From contig CANPXN010000006.1 of NCBI GenBank assembly GCA_947586185.1, positions 1 to 64,000 on the forward strand: 64,000 nucleotides of DNA, given 5' to 3'. Position numbers and translations under genes: made by a program. This DNA comes from an uncultured Clostridia bacterium (GTDB lineage: Bacteria > Bacillota > Clostridia > Oscillospirales > Ruminococcaceae). Positions 52,679 through 61,685 of this stretch are shown piece after piece. Below the pieces are notes generated by a model. It did no database searches. It worked only from the letters and a program-made list of their open reading frames with translations, and was not told the origin of the DNA. Each line of letters starts with the position of its first letter. Positions within the stretch are counted from its first letter, which is position 1.

Positions 52679-52996
52679 ATGAAGAATAAAAGCACATTTG
52701 AAAAAATATATGATGTTGTAAAAAAGATACCAAAGGGTAAGGTTGCATCTTATGGTCAGGTAGCTTTTCTTGCCGGAAATAGTCGCTGGGCAAGGGTTGT
52801 AGGCTATGCACTTCACCGCAATCCTGACCCCGGGAATATCCCATGCCATAGGGTTGTTACGAAGGACGGCAGGGTATCTTCCGCCTTTGCATTCGGCGGA
52901 GAAAATGAGCAGATAAGGCTGCTTGAAGGGGAGGGAGTAAGGTTTTCTGACGGACATGTCATAATGGAGGAGTATCAGTGGAGTTGCGATATTTAA
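52679..52996 (+). CDS. MGMT-family single-domain protein with PCHR active site
   Basis: The 105-residue protein is only the DNA-binding/active-site half of O6-methylguanine-DNA methyltransferases: FEKIYDVVKKIPKGKVASYG, RWARVVGYALHRNP and NIPCHRVVTKDG. It keeps Cys in PCHR, whereas alkyltransferase-like (ATL) proteins have PWHR. It could therefore either repair alkylated bases directly or act as a reader; which is not known. Its stop lies inside a 41-bp palindrome. Confidence 0.85.
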   Translation: MKNKSTFEKIYDVVKKIPKGKVASYGQVAFLAGNSRWARVVGYALHRNPDPGNIPCHRVVTKDGRVSSAFAFGGENEQIRLLEGEGVRFSDGHVIMEEYQWSCDI

Positions 52997-53033
52997 GGCA
53001 ATACTGCACTATCTTCATTTGGTGATGCCTTAA
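52993..53033. repeat. 41-bp palindrome, copy 2
   Basis: TTAAGGCA (52993-53000) pairs with TGCCTTAA (53026-53033); the inner arms are partly complementary (TACTGCAC with ATTTGGTG). It overlaps the stop codon of the MGMT-like gene. Same length and outer arms as 37662-37702. Confidence 0.6.
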
Positions 53034-53035
53034 CA

Positions 53036-53066
53036 AAAAGACGCCCCAATGGAGCGCCTTTTTTAC
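53036..53066 (-). terminator. Terminator of the GH5 gene
   Basis: On the - strand AAAAAGGCGCTCC pairs (with G-U pairs) with GGGGCGTCTTTTT and ends in T residues, directly after the GH5 stop. Confidence 0.75.
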
Positions 53067-53071
53067 TTAAA

Positions 53072-55009
53072 TTAATTGTAAATTGTACCCTGATATGTTT
53101 TGAGAGCCACATCCTGACCTGTCAGGAACTTTGCAAGAGTAACAATATCAGTGATTGTTAAACGTCCGTCGCCGTCTACATCTTCAACACAAGCGTGCGG
53201 AGGAATACCTGACGGACCGGAAGCATCAACATTGATATACATTCTCTTCATAAGAATAAGGTCATATATATTGATAATTTTGTTTCCGTCCATATCTCCG
53301 GCGATGATCTCAACCGGCTGTTCTGTTGATTCTTCCGTAGATGGTTCTGTTGACTCCGTTGGATTTTCTGAGCCGACAGGAACTGCATAAAGTCCGTAAA
53401 TAGTTGCATCTCCTGAGTGTGCGCTTACAAAGAGATTGTTTACCTTGTCAAGAGAATCGTTGTTTGCATTAAGCACATTTATAATGTCATCATAGGTGTA
53501 AAACAATACATTGCGCTTATTATTTGCGTTATCGGAAAGTACATAGTACCAACCGCCTGCTCCTGTGCTTGTCTGTAAAACGAGCGCAGGGTCGATTGAT
53601 GCGTCATATACCATTGCGAAAACGTAATTTTTATTCATGTATTTCTGGAAGTTCTGAACTCCGTCAGGCGTCCATGCCGTAAGAGTGTTGCCGTCTTTAT
53701 AATAGTAAAGCTGTTCCCAGTCGTCGCCGATCTTTATATTATCCCATGAGAATGGCGGAGCAACATATTCCTTGTAATCAGGGAGTTCATAATTTGTAAC
53801 GCCAACAGTATCCATCATAGCGGCAATTACAGGCTTTGAGTTAGGATACCAAGTGCTTGTAAGTCTGTAAAGATAGCCGTGAGCTTCACCATTATCTTTA
53901 GTGCCGTCTGCAACAACGTTGTTGTCCCAGAGTACGCAAGGAATACCAGCTTCCTTAGCCATTGAGAGATAATCCTTAGCCCAGTTTATACGGGAATCAG
54001 TGTTGTTGAAGTCAGATGCACTAAATTCACCTAAAATAATAGGAACATTCTTTTCGTTCATAATGCTTTTGAAGCTGTTGAACATTGTCTGAAGCTCTGA
54101 CTTATAATCGGCGCCGTAGCCGCTCTTACCTGGATATGTGTGATTTGCGTAGTTATCAGTAGCCATACAGAAGAAGTATGGGTTGTATGCGTGAACTGAA
54201 AGTGCAACGTTGCCAGAGCCGCTTGGAACGTCGATAGCTCTGATTGTAACAGCGCTGTTGCCTGCATGATAGCCAGGGAGCATAAGAAGACGTTCTTTAT
54301 TATTTGCAGAACCCTGACCCCTTACTACGTCGATAAACACTTTGTTGAGCTTATTAATGTAGTTCCAGGAATTATTGTCGCCGTCACCCCATTCAGAGTT
54401 GCTTGGATTGCCAGTTTCACGAGGTTCGTTCATGCCCTCGAAAATAAGATGCTGGTCATAGTCCTTGAACTCTTCGGAAAGGCGTGTCCATATGTCTGTG
54501 AGCTTTGCTGATGCATCATTGTAGGTAGCGTCTGTAAACTGTGAAACGTTGATAAAATCTTCATGGTGCATGTTTAGGATTATGAACATATCTCTTTCAT
54601 ACGCATAATCAACTATTTTTTTTACATATGCCATCCATGTGTCATTAATCTTGTATTCGCCGTTTTCCTGATAAAGATGCTGATACCAGGTTACAGGGAT
54701 TCTTATTGTGTTGAATCCCGCTTTGTTTACAGCGTCAATCTGATCTTCAGTAGGCTCAGGATTTCCCCAAGCTGTTGCGAATTTTTGAGGTGAAGAATTG
54801 ATGCTCAAGGCAGTGCTTGTGCTGTCGAGCGAGTTTCCGAGATTCCATCCTATTTTCATCTGGGATGTGATCTGAGTAGCAGTAAGCCCTGAAAGCCCTG
54901 CCGCATCGGCTTCATTCTGTACGCTAATCGGAGAAATCCCGAACGCCATACAGCTGACAGCGCATGCCGCAGATGTAATGAGCGTAACAATTTTCTTTTT
55001 AATATTCAT
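53072..55009 (-). CDS. Secreted GH5 endoglucanase with C-terminal dockerin
   Basis: The 645-residue protein has a signal peptide (1-37), a GH5 domain (about 40-400) with GWNLGNSLDS, catalytic acid Glu195 in FEGMNEPRE and nucleophile Glu328 in IILGEFSASD, then a further module (about 413-546) of unknown family, a Thr/Glu/Pro linker (548-568) and a dockerin (570-632) with Ca-binding repeats DMDGNKIINIYD and DVDGDGRLTITD. It probably cleaves cellulose or a related beta-glucan and docks to a cellulosome scaffoldin. Its promoter is a perfect consensus. No other cellulosome gene is in the window. Confidence 0.95.
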   Translation of the reverse strand: MNIKKKIVTLITSAACAVSCMAFGISPISVQNEADAAGLSGLTATQITSQMKIGWNLGNSLDSTSTALSINSSPQKFATAWGNPEPTEDQIDAVNKAGFNTIRIPVTWYQHLYQENGEYKINDTWMAYVKKIVDYAYERDMFIILNMHHEDFINVSQFTDATYNDASAKLTDIWTRLSEEFKDYDQHLIFEGMNEPRETGNPSNSEWGDGDNNSWNYINKLNKVFIDVVRGQGSANNKERLLMLPGYHAGNSAVTIRAIDVPSGSGNVALSVHAYNPYFFCMATDNYANHTYPGKSGYGADYKSELQTMFNSFKSIMNEKNVPIILGEFSASDFNNTDSRINWAKDYLSMAKEAGIPCVLWDNNVVADGTKDNGEAHGYLYRLTSTWYPNSKPVIAAMMDTVGVTNYELPDYKEYVAPPFSWDNIKIGDDWEQLYYYKDGNTLTAWTPDGVQNFQKYMNKNYVFAMVYDASIDPALVLQTSTGAGGWYYVLSDNANNKRNVLFYTYDDIINVLNANNDSLDKVNNLFVSAHSGDATIYGLYAVPVGSENPTESTEPSTEESTEQPVEIIAGDMDGNKIINIYDLILMKRMYINVDASGPSGIPPHACVEDVDGDGRLTITDIVTLAKFLTGQDVALKTYQGTIYN

Positions 55010-55051
55010 GTAGTGCCCTCCTCATTAAAGTTACGATTTTCGTATATTGAT

Positions 55052-55080
55052 ATTATACAATTATTATACAAATTTGTCAA
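55052..55080 (-). promoter_or_regulatory. Perfect consensus promoter of the GH5 gene
   Basis: On the - strand TTGACA (55080-55075), 17-bp spacer, TATAAT (55057-55052). The remaining gap to 55157 is AT-rich, with the end of the - strand permease gene at 55158. Confidence 0.8.
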
Positions 55081-55157
55081 GTTTTTTCTGCTATACGGTG
55101 TATATAAAAATGAAATTGCCAAAAACATATTACAAGGGATATTGTCAACTCATAATT

Positions 55158-56264
55158 TTAAATTACCCATGCAAAAAACATCAGCAGAAAAAGCATTGCA
55201 AAGTTATATACTGTAAACTCAGCCAAGTATCTCTTTTTATTTGCATTTTTAGAAGCTGCGTAAAACTTATATGATATAAGACTTGCCAGTGACGCAATAA
55301 TGGTTCCCAATCCTCCGATATTTACGCCTTTGAGAATTTCGTCCGCCTTATCCGTAAAGCCTGAGATCATAACAGCGCATGGAACATTGCTGATCACTTG
55401 TGAAAAGGCGCAGGAAACAAGCATTTCTCTTCCGTTTATAACTGAGCGTATGACATTTCTTATAGCTTCAATCGAGGAAATGTTTCCGATAAATATGAAA
55501 AAGCATGCAAATGTTGCCAGCAGAACATAGTCAGGTTTTTTTAGGATATGCCTGTCAAAAATCAAGGATACTGCAATAGTGAAAGCAAGGCAGATACGGT
55601 AGTCAAGCACATGGCACACAGTACAAAGGCAGATAATTAAAATTACGGTGTACATAAATATTTTGGAGGTATATTTAAAACTGTATTTAGTATCTGAAAC
55701 CTCAATCTTTTCGGAGGGTATAAATACAACAGAAATTATGAGAAAAACAAGACTCAGCAGGGTCAGAGGCAGCATTGTGAGCAGAAAGTCAAGCATGCTA
55801 TAGTTATAATGAGTGTACAAAAACAGATTCTGAGGATTTCCTACAGGCGTAAGCATTGAGCCGAGGTTTGCCGCTGCGGTTTCAAGTATGCAGCATCTCA
55901 TAAGTACCTTTCCGGAGCCTTTGAAAATAATCATAGTAAGGGGTATAAATGTAAGCAGAGCTACATCGTTTGTTATAAGCATGGACATAAAAAAGCATAT
56001 TAACACAAGTATTGCTGATAAAGCTCTTGAGCTGCCAAATCTGCTAATAAGCTTTCCGGAAATGTACCGGAAAATGCCAGCTTGTGAAAATCCCTGGACA
56101 GTGATCATAAGACAGAACAGCATTGATATTACGGAGTAATTTATGTAACCTAAATATTCACGGCAGGGGGGTACGGCGATCATTGATGCCAATGCAAGAA
56201 TGGCGGAAATGGTAAATACGGATTCATGCTTTAAAAATTTTTTTACGTTATTCAAATTCATCAT
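55158..56264 (-). CDS. SLC13/ArsB-like ion transporter superfamily permease
   Basis: The 368-residue membrane protein has about ten hydrophobic segments and blocks typical of the ion-transporter superfamily: ILVLICFFMSMLITNDVALL, NLGSMLTPVGNPQNLFLY and ISNVPCAVMISGFTD. This is the ArsB/NhaD/DASS fold, a transporter of anions or Na+; the ion is not decidable. It is a little shorter than the 420 residues common in the family. No arsenic genes are nearby. It is read from its own region, divergent from the lipoprotein gene. Confidence 0.85.
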   Translation of the reverse strand: MMNLNNVKKFLKHESVFTISAILALASMIAVPPCREYLGYINYSVISMLFCLMITVQGFSQAGIFRYISGKLISRFGSSRALSAILVLICFFMSMLITNDVALLTFIPLTMIIFKGSGKVLMRCCILETAAANLGSMLTPVGNPQNLFLYTHYNYSMLDFLLTMLPLTLLSLVFLIISVVFIPSEKIEVSDTKYSFKYTSKIFMYTVILIICLCTVCHVLDYRICLAFTIAVSLIFDRHILKKPDYVLLATFACFFIFIGNISSIEAIRNVIRSVINGREMLVSCAFSQVISNVPCAVMISGFTDKADEILKGVNIGGLGTIIASLASLISYKFYAASKNANKKRYLAEFTVYNFAMLFLLMFFAWVI

Positions 56265-56383
56265 GTCTTTCCTTTAAATTTCATTAAGTGATATATGCCC
56301 TTATTGAATTTTAGCATTAATGCGCATATATTTCAAGAAAAAATTAAAATTAATTTTGTAACCTTATTGATAACTTATTGCAA

Positions 56384-56412
56384 TTGACATGCCCTTACAA
56401 GTAACGTATAAT
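56384..56412 (+). promoter_or_regulatory. Perfect consensus promoter of the lipoprotein gene
   Basis: TTGACA (56384-56389), 17-bp spacer, TATAAT (56407-56412), with AAGGAG before the start codon at 56458. Confidence 0.8.
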
Positions 56413-56457
56413 TATAAAAAAGAAAAGAGACAACAAAACGAAAGCGAAGGAGAAAGA

Positions 56458-57219
56458 ATGAAGATCAATTTTAAGAGAAGGATTGCTCTGTGTCTGGGAT
56501 TGTCAGCGCTTTTGAGTCTTTCTGCATGTGATAAAATCGGAAGTAGCTCGGAATCCGGAAGCAGCATTGCTGAAAGTATGGCATCATCTGAAAATTCAGA
56601 GAAAAAGGATGAAGGCGACAGCAGTTCTGAAAGCGGTGAAGAGGCTACTGAAACGGAAGGTGAGATCGAAACCTCTGTTGCGGATACAAAAAAAGAAACA
56701 TCGGAGGCTAAGGTAGATTCTGAATCATCAGCTACTAAGGAAGAGTCATCTCAGAGTATTGATTATGAAAGTATCTTGAAACCACTTTTAACGGCTCTTA
56801 ACGATATTGATTGCATAGCAGCAACCTCTGTTGATTTCGATGAATCCGATAAATATACGGATGAAATAGGATATGAATTTTACAGGGTAGTTGACAGCCG
56901 ATTTTCATCAGTTGCCGATCTTGACGCTTATTTGAATAAGTATCTTACAGAGAAAATGAGAAAAAAACAGTTTAGTTATATTATTGACGATGAAAGAAGC
57001 CTTTACATCGAGCATGACGGAAAATTGTATGTATGCAGCGGAGGAAGAGGCTGCGGCTTTGAATGGCTGGACAATCCTGCGAAAATTTCAGCTGTAAGTG
57101 AAAATGGATTTACTGCTGTTAAGGAATATGATGAATTTGGTAATAAAGCTGAAATAGAGCTTCAAATCGTAAATACAGGCGAGGGTTGGAAAATAGATAA
57201 TTTTGTGTATCTTGTGTAG
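56458..57219 (+). CDS. Uncharacterised lipoprotein with Ser/Glu-rich linker
   Basis: The 253-residue protein has a signal peptide and lipobox LLSLSAC near residue 23, then a Ser/Glu/Thr-rich low-complexity stretch (about residues 27-100), then a folded domain with LLTALNDIDCIAATSVDFD, YIIDDERSLYIEHDGKLYVC and WKIDNFVYLV. No family is recognised. AAGGAG before ATG 56458 decides the start; the open frame begins at 56389. Confidence 0.75.
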   Translation: MKINFKRRIALCLGLSALLSLSACDKIGSSSESGSSIAESMASSENSEKKDEGDSSSESGEEATETEGEIETSVADTKKETSEAKVDSESSATKEESSQSIDYESILKPLLTALNDIDCIAATSVDFDESDKYTDEIGYEFYRVVDSRFSSVADLDAYLNKYLTEKMRKKQFSYIIDDERSLYIEHDGKLYVCSGGRGCGFEWLDNPAKISAVSENGFTAVKEYDEFGNKAEIELQIVNTGEGWKIDNFVYLV

Positions 57220-57291
57220 TAATGTTAATCTTTTGTCTTACAATAGACAAGGTTTATGTGTCGATGGAGGAATAGTATAAAATACTTTTAG

Positions 57292-57327
57292 AGGCAGTAA
57301 GCGGAATGCTTGCTGCCTTTGTTTTTT
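57292..57327 (+). terminator. Terminator after the lipoprotein gene
   Basis: AGGCAG-T-AAGC (57292-57302) pairs with GCTT-G-CTGCCT (57308-57318), followed by TTTGTTTTTT. The stretch from 57220 to 57290 also holds a weak TTGTCT/AGACAA hairpin and no gene. Confidence 0.8.
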
Positions 57328-57355
57328 ATTATACCAGTATTTAAACATGATATCC

Positions 57356-57384
57356 TTGACTATTTTAATGGGTTATAGTACAAT
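57356..57384 (+). promoter_or_regulatory. Promoter of the methyltransferase gene
   Basis: TTGACT (57356-57361), 17-bp spacer, TACAAT (57379-57384). Confidence 0.65.
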
Positions 57385-57432
57385 TGAAGTGAAAAAATAG
57401 TTTGTTAAATTTGAATTTTGGAGTGTAGATTT

Positions 57433-58221
57433 GTGAACATAGTAGATAAAAATATAGATGGCGGAAAGCCGTTTGATTGGAGTAAAGCTTCAAAAGATTA
57501 TGCAAAATTTCGTGATATTTATCCACAGAAATTTTATGATAAAATTATAGAACGAAAGCTTTGTCTTAATGGTCAAAATGTTCTTGACATAGGAACCGGA
57601 ACTGGCGTCCTTCCAAGAAATATGTATCATTACGGTGCTAAATGGATAGGCGCAGATGTATCGGACGAACAGATCAAACAGGCAAGAATCCTTTCAAAAA
57701 ATATGGATATTGACTATTATGCCATTGCTGCGGAAAATATCAGCTTTAGTGATAACTCATTTGATGTAATCACTGCGTGCCAGTGTTTTTGGTATTTTGA
57801 TCACAAACAAATGATGCCAAAGTTTTTTCATATGCTGAAGCCTGATGGACGTATTCTTGTATTATTTATGGCATGGCTGCCATTTGAAGATGAGATTGCA
57901 GGAGCAAGTGAAAGACTTGTTTTAAAATATAACCCTGAGTGGAGCGGTGCAGGAGAAACGATTCATCCAATATTTATACCTGATATTTATAAAGAAAAAT
58001 TTGAAGTTATTTATCATGAAGAATATCCGTTGAATGTTCATTTCACTCGTGAAAGCTGGAATGGCAGAATGAAAGCTTGCCGTGGTATTGGTGCTTCTCT
58101 TAAAGAAAACGAAGTTGAAGCATGGGAAAGAGAACATATAAAACTTCTTTCTGAAATTGCTCCTGATGAGTTCGATATTTTACATTATGGCGCCATTTCT
58201 GAATTAAAGGTAATAAAATAA
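57433..58221 (+). CDS. Class I SAM-dependent methyltransferase
   Basis: The 262-residue protein has the SAM-binding GxGxG loop in VLDIGTGTGVLPRNM, then IGADVSDEQIKQAR and the post-II motif FDVITACQCFWYFDHKQM. The C-terminal part has no recognised substrate domain. The frame runs back to 57418, but GGAGTG fits GTG 57433. The 300-bp gap that follows carries no active gene. Confidence 0.87.
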   Translation: MNIVDKNIDGGKPFDWSKASKDYAKFRDIYPQKFYDKIIERKLCLNGQNVLDIGTGTGVLPRNMYHYGAKWIGADVSDEQIKQARILSKNMDIDYYAIAAENISFSDNSFDVITACQCFWYFDHKQMMPKFFHMLKPDGRILVLFMAWLPFEDEIAGASERLVLKYNPEWSGAGETIHPIFIPDIYKEKFEVIYHEEYPLNVHFTRESWNGRMKACRGIGASLKENEVEAWEREHIKLLSEIAPDEFDILHYGAISELKVIK

Positions 58222-58342
58222 TGTATATCATCTTAAATCGTTTTTATAGCTTGGTAGGCGATATAGATTCTTCTGCAATGCTAAGCTGTAGTTATTTTTG
58301 TTTTTTAAGTTTTGGAAATTGAAAATAATTTACATTACTTGT

Positions 58343-58501
58343 TCATAATAATAATGTGATGCTAAATTTTTGAAGTATATCTTTAGAAGGTAAGCTGTCC
58401 TCATTTTTATAAGTGTAAACTAATGCTTTATCAGCAATTGTTATGGTTTTGATTTCACACAGCAAATCCGTGGGATAATTTTTCCTTAGCCAGCATATTA
58501 T
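58343..58501 (-). pseudogene. Possible short gene remnant in an intergenic gap
   Basis: On the - strand a 53-codon open stretch without a start or ribosome site reads as a protein-like fragment (LRKNYPTDLLCEIKTITIADK, KNEDSLPSKDILQKF). Its composition resembles coding sequence, but no family is recognised. The rest of 58222-58524 holds nothing else I can identify. Confidence 0.2.
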
Positions 58502-58524
58502 TCATTAGACAAGGGGTGACAGGC

Positions 58525-59658
58525 ATGAAAAAAATAATTTCCGCTTTATCTGCTGTAGTAATTTTTCTTTTGAGCTTCATATACACAGGTGCAGAGGAGG
58601 AGAAAAACGCCCTTACTGAAGCATATCTTCTTATGGAGGCTGAAACCGGTACTGTGCTTTCTCAGGAAAACGGATATGTTCAGCTGCCCTGCGGCTCGAT
58701 GAACAAGCTTATGACTATGCTGCTTGCTGCTGAGGCAATGGAGGAGGGAGCTTTTGACAAGAACACTGTGTTAACGGCAAGCTCCAATGCAAGCACCCAG
58801 AGGGGAGCTGTAATATGGCTCATGCCGGGTGAGGAGATAAGCGTTGACGAGCTTCTGAAAGGACTTGTAATAGGAAACGCCAACGACGCCGCCATGGTAT
58901 TGGCTGAGAAAGTAGCCGGCAATGAGGAAGAATTTGTCGGAATGATGAACGCAAGAGCTTTTGAGCTTGGAATGAGAAATACAGTGTACAGAGATTGCTG
59001 CGGATATGATTCTGAGGAGCAATATTCCTGCGCCTATGACATAGCGCTTGTATGCCGGGAGCTTATAAGATATGATACAATGAAAGAGTATATGACCCAG
59101 TGGCTTACAAGGATAAGGAATGACGCAACTGAGGTTGTAAATGAAAATCACCTTGTGAGAACATATGAAGGAATGCTTGGAGTAAAGGCTTGTCATTCTG
59201 AAAAAGCCGGATTTTGCGCTGCTCTTGCGGCAGAGCGTGGGGATAGCCGTTATATATCAATATGTCTCGGAAGCAGTGATAAGGATAGCCGTTTTACAAA
59301 ATGCAAAGAACTGCTTTCCTCCGGGTTTTCATTATATAAGGTAACTACACCGTCTTTTTCTACGGAATTTATAAAGCCTATTTCAGTGCATGGGGGAGTC
59401 GATTCCGCAGTTGAAATACAGGCTGAGGGGCTAAGCAGTCTTGTTGTTCCAAAAAGCGGTGAGGAGCTTGCTACAGTAGTTTTTTTGCCTGAGTATCTTG
59501 ACGCTCCTGTGAGAAAGGGGCAAAAAATCGGAACAGTAGGCTTCTATAATGGCGAAACACTCCTTTACCAGACGGATCTTACGACTTCTTCAAGTGTTAG
59601 CGATATGACGTTTAAACATGCATATAAAAGAATTTTGTACATTATGTTTAAAAAATAA
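58525..59658 (+). CDS. Degenerate D,D-carboxypeptidase-like exported protein (S11 family)
   Basis: The 377-residue protein has a signal peptide (1-22) and the S11 layout. SxxK is intact (SMNK, Ser58-Lys61), but SxN reads NAN (118-120, in IGNAND) and KTG reads KAC (221-223). The paralogue at 24567 has all three motifs. A C-terminal beta domain and a final amphipathic helix (AYKRILYIMFKK) remain. It may bind wall peptides without cleaving. ATG 58525 is chosen after AAGGGGTG; a GTG at 58516 overlaps that site. Confidence 0.88.
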   Translation: MKKIISALSAVVIFLLSFIYTGAEEEKNALTEAYLLMEAETGTVLSQENGYVQLPCGSMNKLMTMLLAAEAMEEGAFDKNTVLTASSNASTQRGAVIWLMPGEEISVDELLKGLVIGNANDAAMVLAEKVAGNEEEFVGMMNARAFELGMRNTVYRDCCGYDSEEQYSCAYDIALVCRELIRYDTMKEYMTQWLTRIRNDATEVVNENHLVRTYEGMLGVKACHSEKAGFCAALAAERGDSRYISICLGSSDKDSRFTKCKELLSSGFSLYKVTTPSFSTEFIKPISVHGGVDSAVEIQAEGLSSLVVPKSGEELATVVFLPEYLDAPVRKGQKIGTVGFYNGETLLYQTDLTTSSSVSDMTFKHAYKRILYIMFKK

Positions 59659-59698
59659 ATTGGTAATTGTTGAATATGCACAATAATGAAGACGGCAC

Positions 59699-59727
59699 TT
59701 GAAAAAGCGGTCGAAATATAGTAAAAT
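59699..59727 (+). promoter_or_regulatory. Promoter of pgi
   Basis: TTGAAA (59699-59704), 17-bp spacer, TAAAAT (59722-59727). Confidence 0.6.
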
Positions 59728-59795
59728 GGTATTGGTAATAATATAAATGAAGAATATAGCAGAAATGTTTTTCATTACTAATGGAGGAACAGAGA

Positions 59796-61133
59796 ATGTC
59801 TTTGAAGCTTAATAGCAAATACTTAAAGAATTTTGTCAATGAAAATGAACTTGACGGCATTAAAGCACAGGTTGAAACTGCCGCAAAGGTTCTTCATGAT
59901 AAAACAGGTCAGGGTAGCGATTTCCTTGGTTGGCTTGATCTGCCTGTTGATTATGACAAGGATGAATTTGAAAGGATCAAGGCTGCCGCAGCTAAAATCC
60001 AGTCTAATTCAGAGGTTCTTATCGTTATCGGCATAGGCGGTTCATATCTTGGAGCAAGAGCTGCAATAGAGCTGCTTAAATCTCCTATGTATAACAATTT
60101 GAAAAAGGATACGCCTGATATTTATTATGTAGGAAACAATATCAATCCGACATATCTAAGCGAAATTCTTTCAATTTGCGACGGCAGGGACATTGCCGTT
60201 AACGTTATTTCAAAGTCAGGTACAACAACTGAGCCGGCTTTGGCATTCAGAATTTTCAAAAAGCTTGTTGAGGATAAATACGGCAAGGAAGGCGCTAAGG
60301 ACAGAATCTTCTGTACTACTGATAAAGCAAGAGGAACTCTTAAAGAGCTTGCAGATACAGAGGGCTATGAAACTTTCGTTATTCCTGACGATGTAGGAGG
60401 ACGTTTCTCAGTTCTTACAGCAGTAGGTCTTCTCCCTATAGCTGTTGCAGGCTGTGATATTGACGCTCTTATGGGCGGCGCTGCAAAAGCAAGAGAAGAT
60501 TTCATGGCTGATTTTGATAATAACGACTGCTATAAATATGCAGCGCTCAGAAATATTCTTTACCGCAAGGGCAAATCTGTTGAGCTTATGGTTTCATATG
60601 ACCCGAGCTTCTGCATGATGTCAGAGTGGTATAAGCAGCTTTTCGGCGAGAGCGAAGGCAAGGATAACAAGGGCATACTTCCTGATTCAGTTGTGTTCTC
60701 AACAGACCTCCATTCAATGGGACAGTTTATCCAGGAAGGTTCAAGGATAATGTTCGAAACTGTTGTTGACATCAAGAAGCCAAAGCAGGATATTTTCCTT
60801 GAAAATGACAAGGAAAACCTTGATGGTCTTAACTTCCTTACAAATCAGAATATGTCCGTTGTAAACCGCAGAGCCCTGGAGGGTACGATACTTGCTCATA
60901 CTGAGGGCGGAGTTCCGAATATTATTCTTGAGATGGATGAAATAAACGAGGATAACCTTGGATACATGATTTATTTCTTTGAAAAGGCATGTGCAGTTTC
61001 AGGTTATGTACTGGGTGTTAATCCGTTTAATCAGCCTGGTGTTGAAAGCTATAAATCAAATATGTTCGCTTTGCTTGGAAAGCCTGGATATGAGGATAAG
61101 AAAGCGGCTCTTGAGGAAAAGCTTGGACGATAA
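59796..61133 (+). CDS. pgi: Glucose-6-phosphate isomerase
   Basis: The 445-residue enzyme interconverts glucose-6- and fructose-6-phosphate. It shows [35 protein letters not shown] and [20 protein letters not shown]. Length and motifs match the Firmicutes form. ATG 59781 precedes GGAGG, so ATG 59796 is the start. It is read alone from its own promoter. Confidence 0.96.
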   Translation: MSLKLNSKYLKNFVNENELDGIKAQVETAAKVLHDKTGQGSDFLGWLDLPVDYDKDEFERIKAAAAKIQSNSEVLIVIGIGGSYLGARAAIELLKSPMYNNLKKDTPDIYYVGNNINPTYLSEILSICDGRDIAVNVISKSGTTTEPALAFRIFKKLVEDKYGKEGAKDRIFCTTDKARGTLKELADTEGYETFVIPDDVGGRFSVLTAVGLLPIAVAGCDIDALMGGAAKAREDFMADFDNNDCYKYAALRNILYRKGKSVELMVSYDPSFCMMSEWYKQLFGESEGKDNKGILPDSVVFSTDLHSMGQFIQEGSRIMFETVVDIKKPKQDIFLENDKENLDGLNFLTNQNMSVVNRRALEGTILAHTEGGVPNIILEMDEINEDNLGYMIYFFEKACAVSGYVLGVNPFNQPGVESYKSNMFALLGKPGYEDKKAALEEKLGR

Positions 61134-61206
61134 GGTATTTGTGACTGTTTGTTATAAATATAAAGCGCAAAAGGTTATGTCATTAGCATGACGGAAGGAG
61201 TTTTAA

Positions 61207-61614
61207 ATGATTAAATTAATTACAGGTAAAAAGGGTACCGGAAAAACAAAGGTATTAATCGATATGATCAATGATGCAGTAAAGTCAACAACAGGTGATC
61301 TTATCTGCATCGAAAAAGGTGCAAAGCTCACATATGATATAAGCTATAAGGTAAGACTTGTTGATGTTGATCGCTTTGATATTTCAGGCTACGAGTCATT
61401 TTACGGCTTTATCGCAGGTATGCTTGCAGGAAACTATGATATAAAGGAAATTTTTGTTGACTCTATCCTTAAAATCGGTGGAGCTGATTTCGACGAGCTT
61501 GGTATCCTTCTCGCAAAGCTGGACAAGCTTTCAGGAGAGGACACAAAGATCATCTTTACAGTTTCTGCTGATAACGAAGATATGCCTGCAAGCGTAACAA
61601 AATATCTCGACTAA
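61207..61614 (+). CDS. Small P-loop protein
   Basis: The 135-residue protein begins with a Walker A loop, ITGKKGTGKTKVLIDMIN, and has a hydrophobic strand KEIFVDSILKIGG that could be a Walker B-like element ending in Asp. It is too small for a known NTPase class and lacks further motifs. It resembles small Clostridia proteins annotated as PilT-like, which is not informative. No clear partner. Confidence 0.7.
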   Translation: MIKLITGKKGTGKTKVLIDMINDAVKSTTGDLICIEKGAKLTYDISYKVRLVDVDRFDISGYESFYGFIAGMLAGNYDIKEIFVDSILKIGGADFDELGILLAKLDKLSGEDTKIIFTVSADNEDMPASVTKYLD

Positions 61615-61626
61615 TTAAAAAGGGTA

Positions 61627-61655
61627 TTGACAACGGGCTTTATATTGTATATAAT
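61627..61655 (+). promoter_or_regulatory. Perfect consensus promoter upstream of DUF177-rpmF
   Basis: TTGACA (61627-61632), 17-bp spacer, TATAAT (61650-61655). Ribosomal-protein genes often have such strong promoters. Confidence 0.85.
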
Positions 61656-61685
61656 ATAAAACGTGATGCTTGAAGGAGTATGGAA

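Noticed and set aside
52993..53033. Rho-independent terminator of the MGMT-like gene
   Set aside because: No U-run follows; the terminator just after it (53036-53066) is oriented for the - strand gene. Listed as a repeat.
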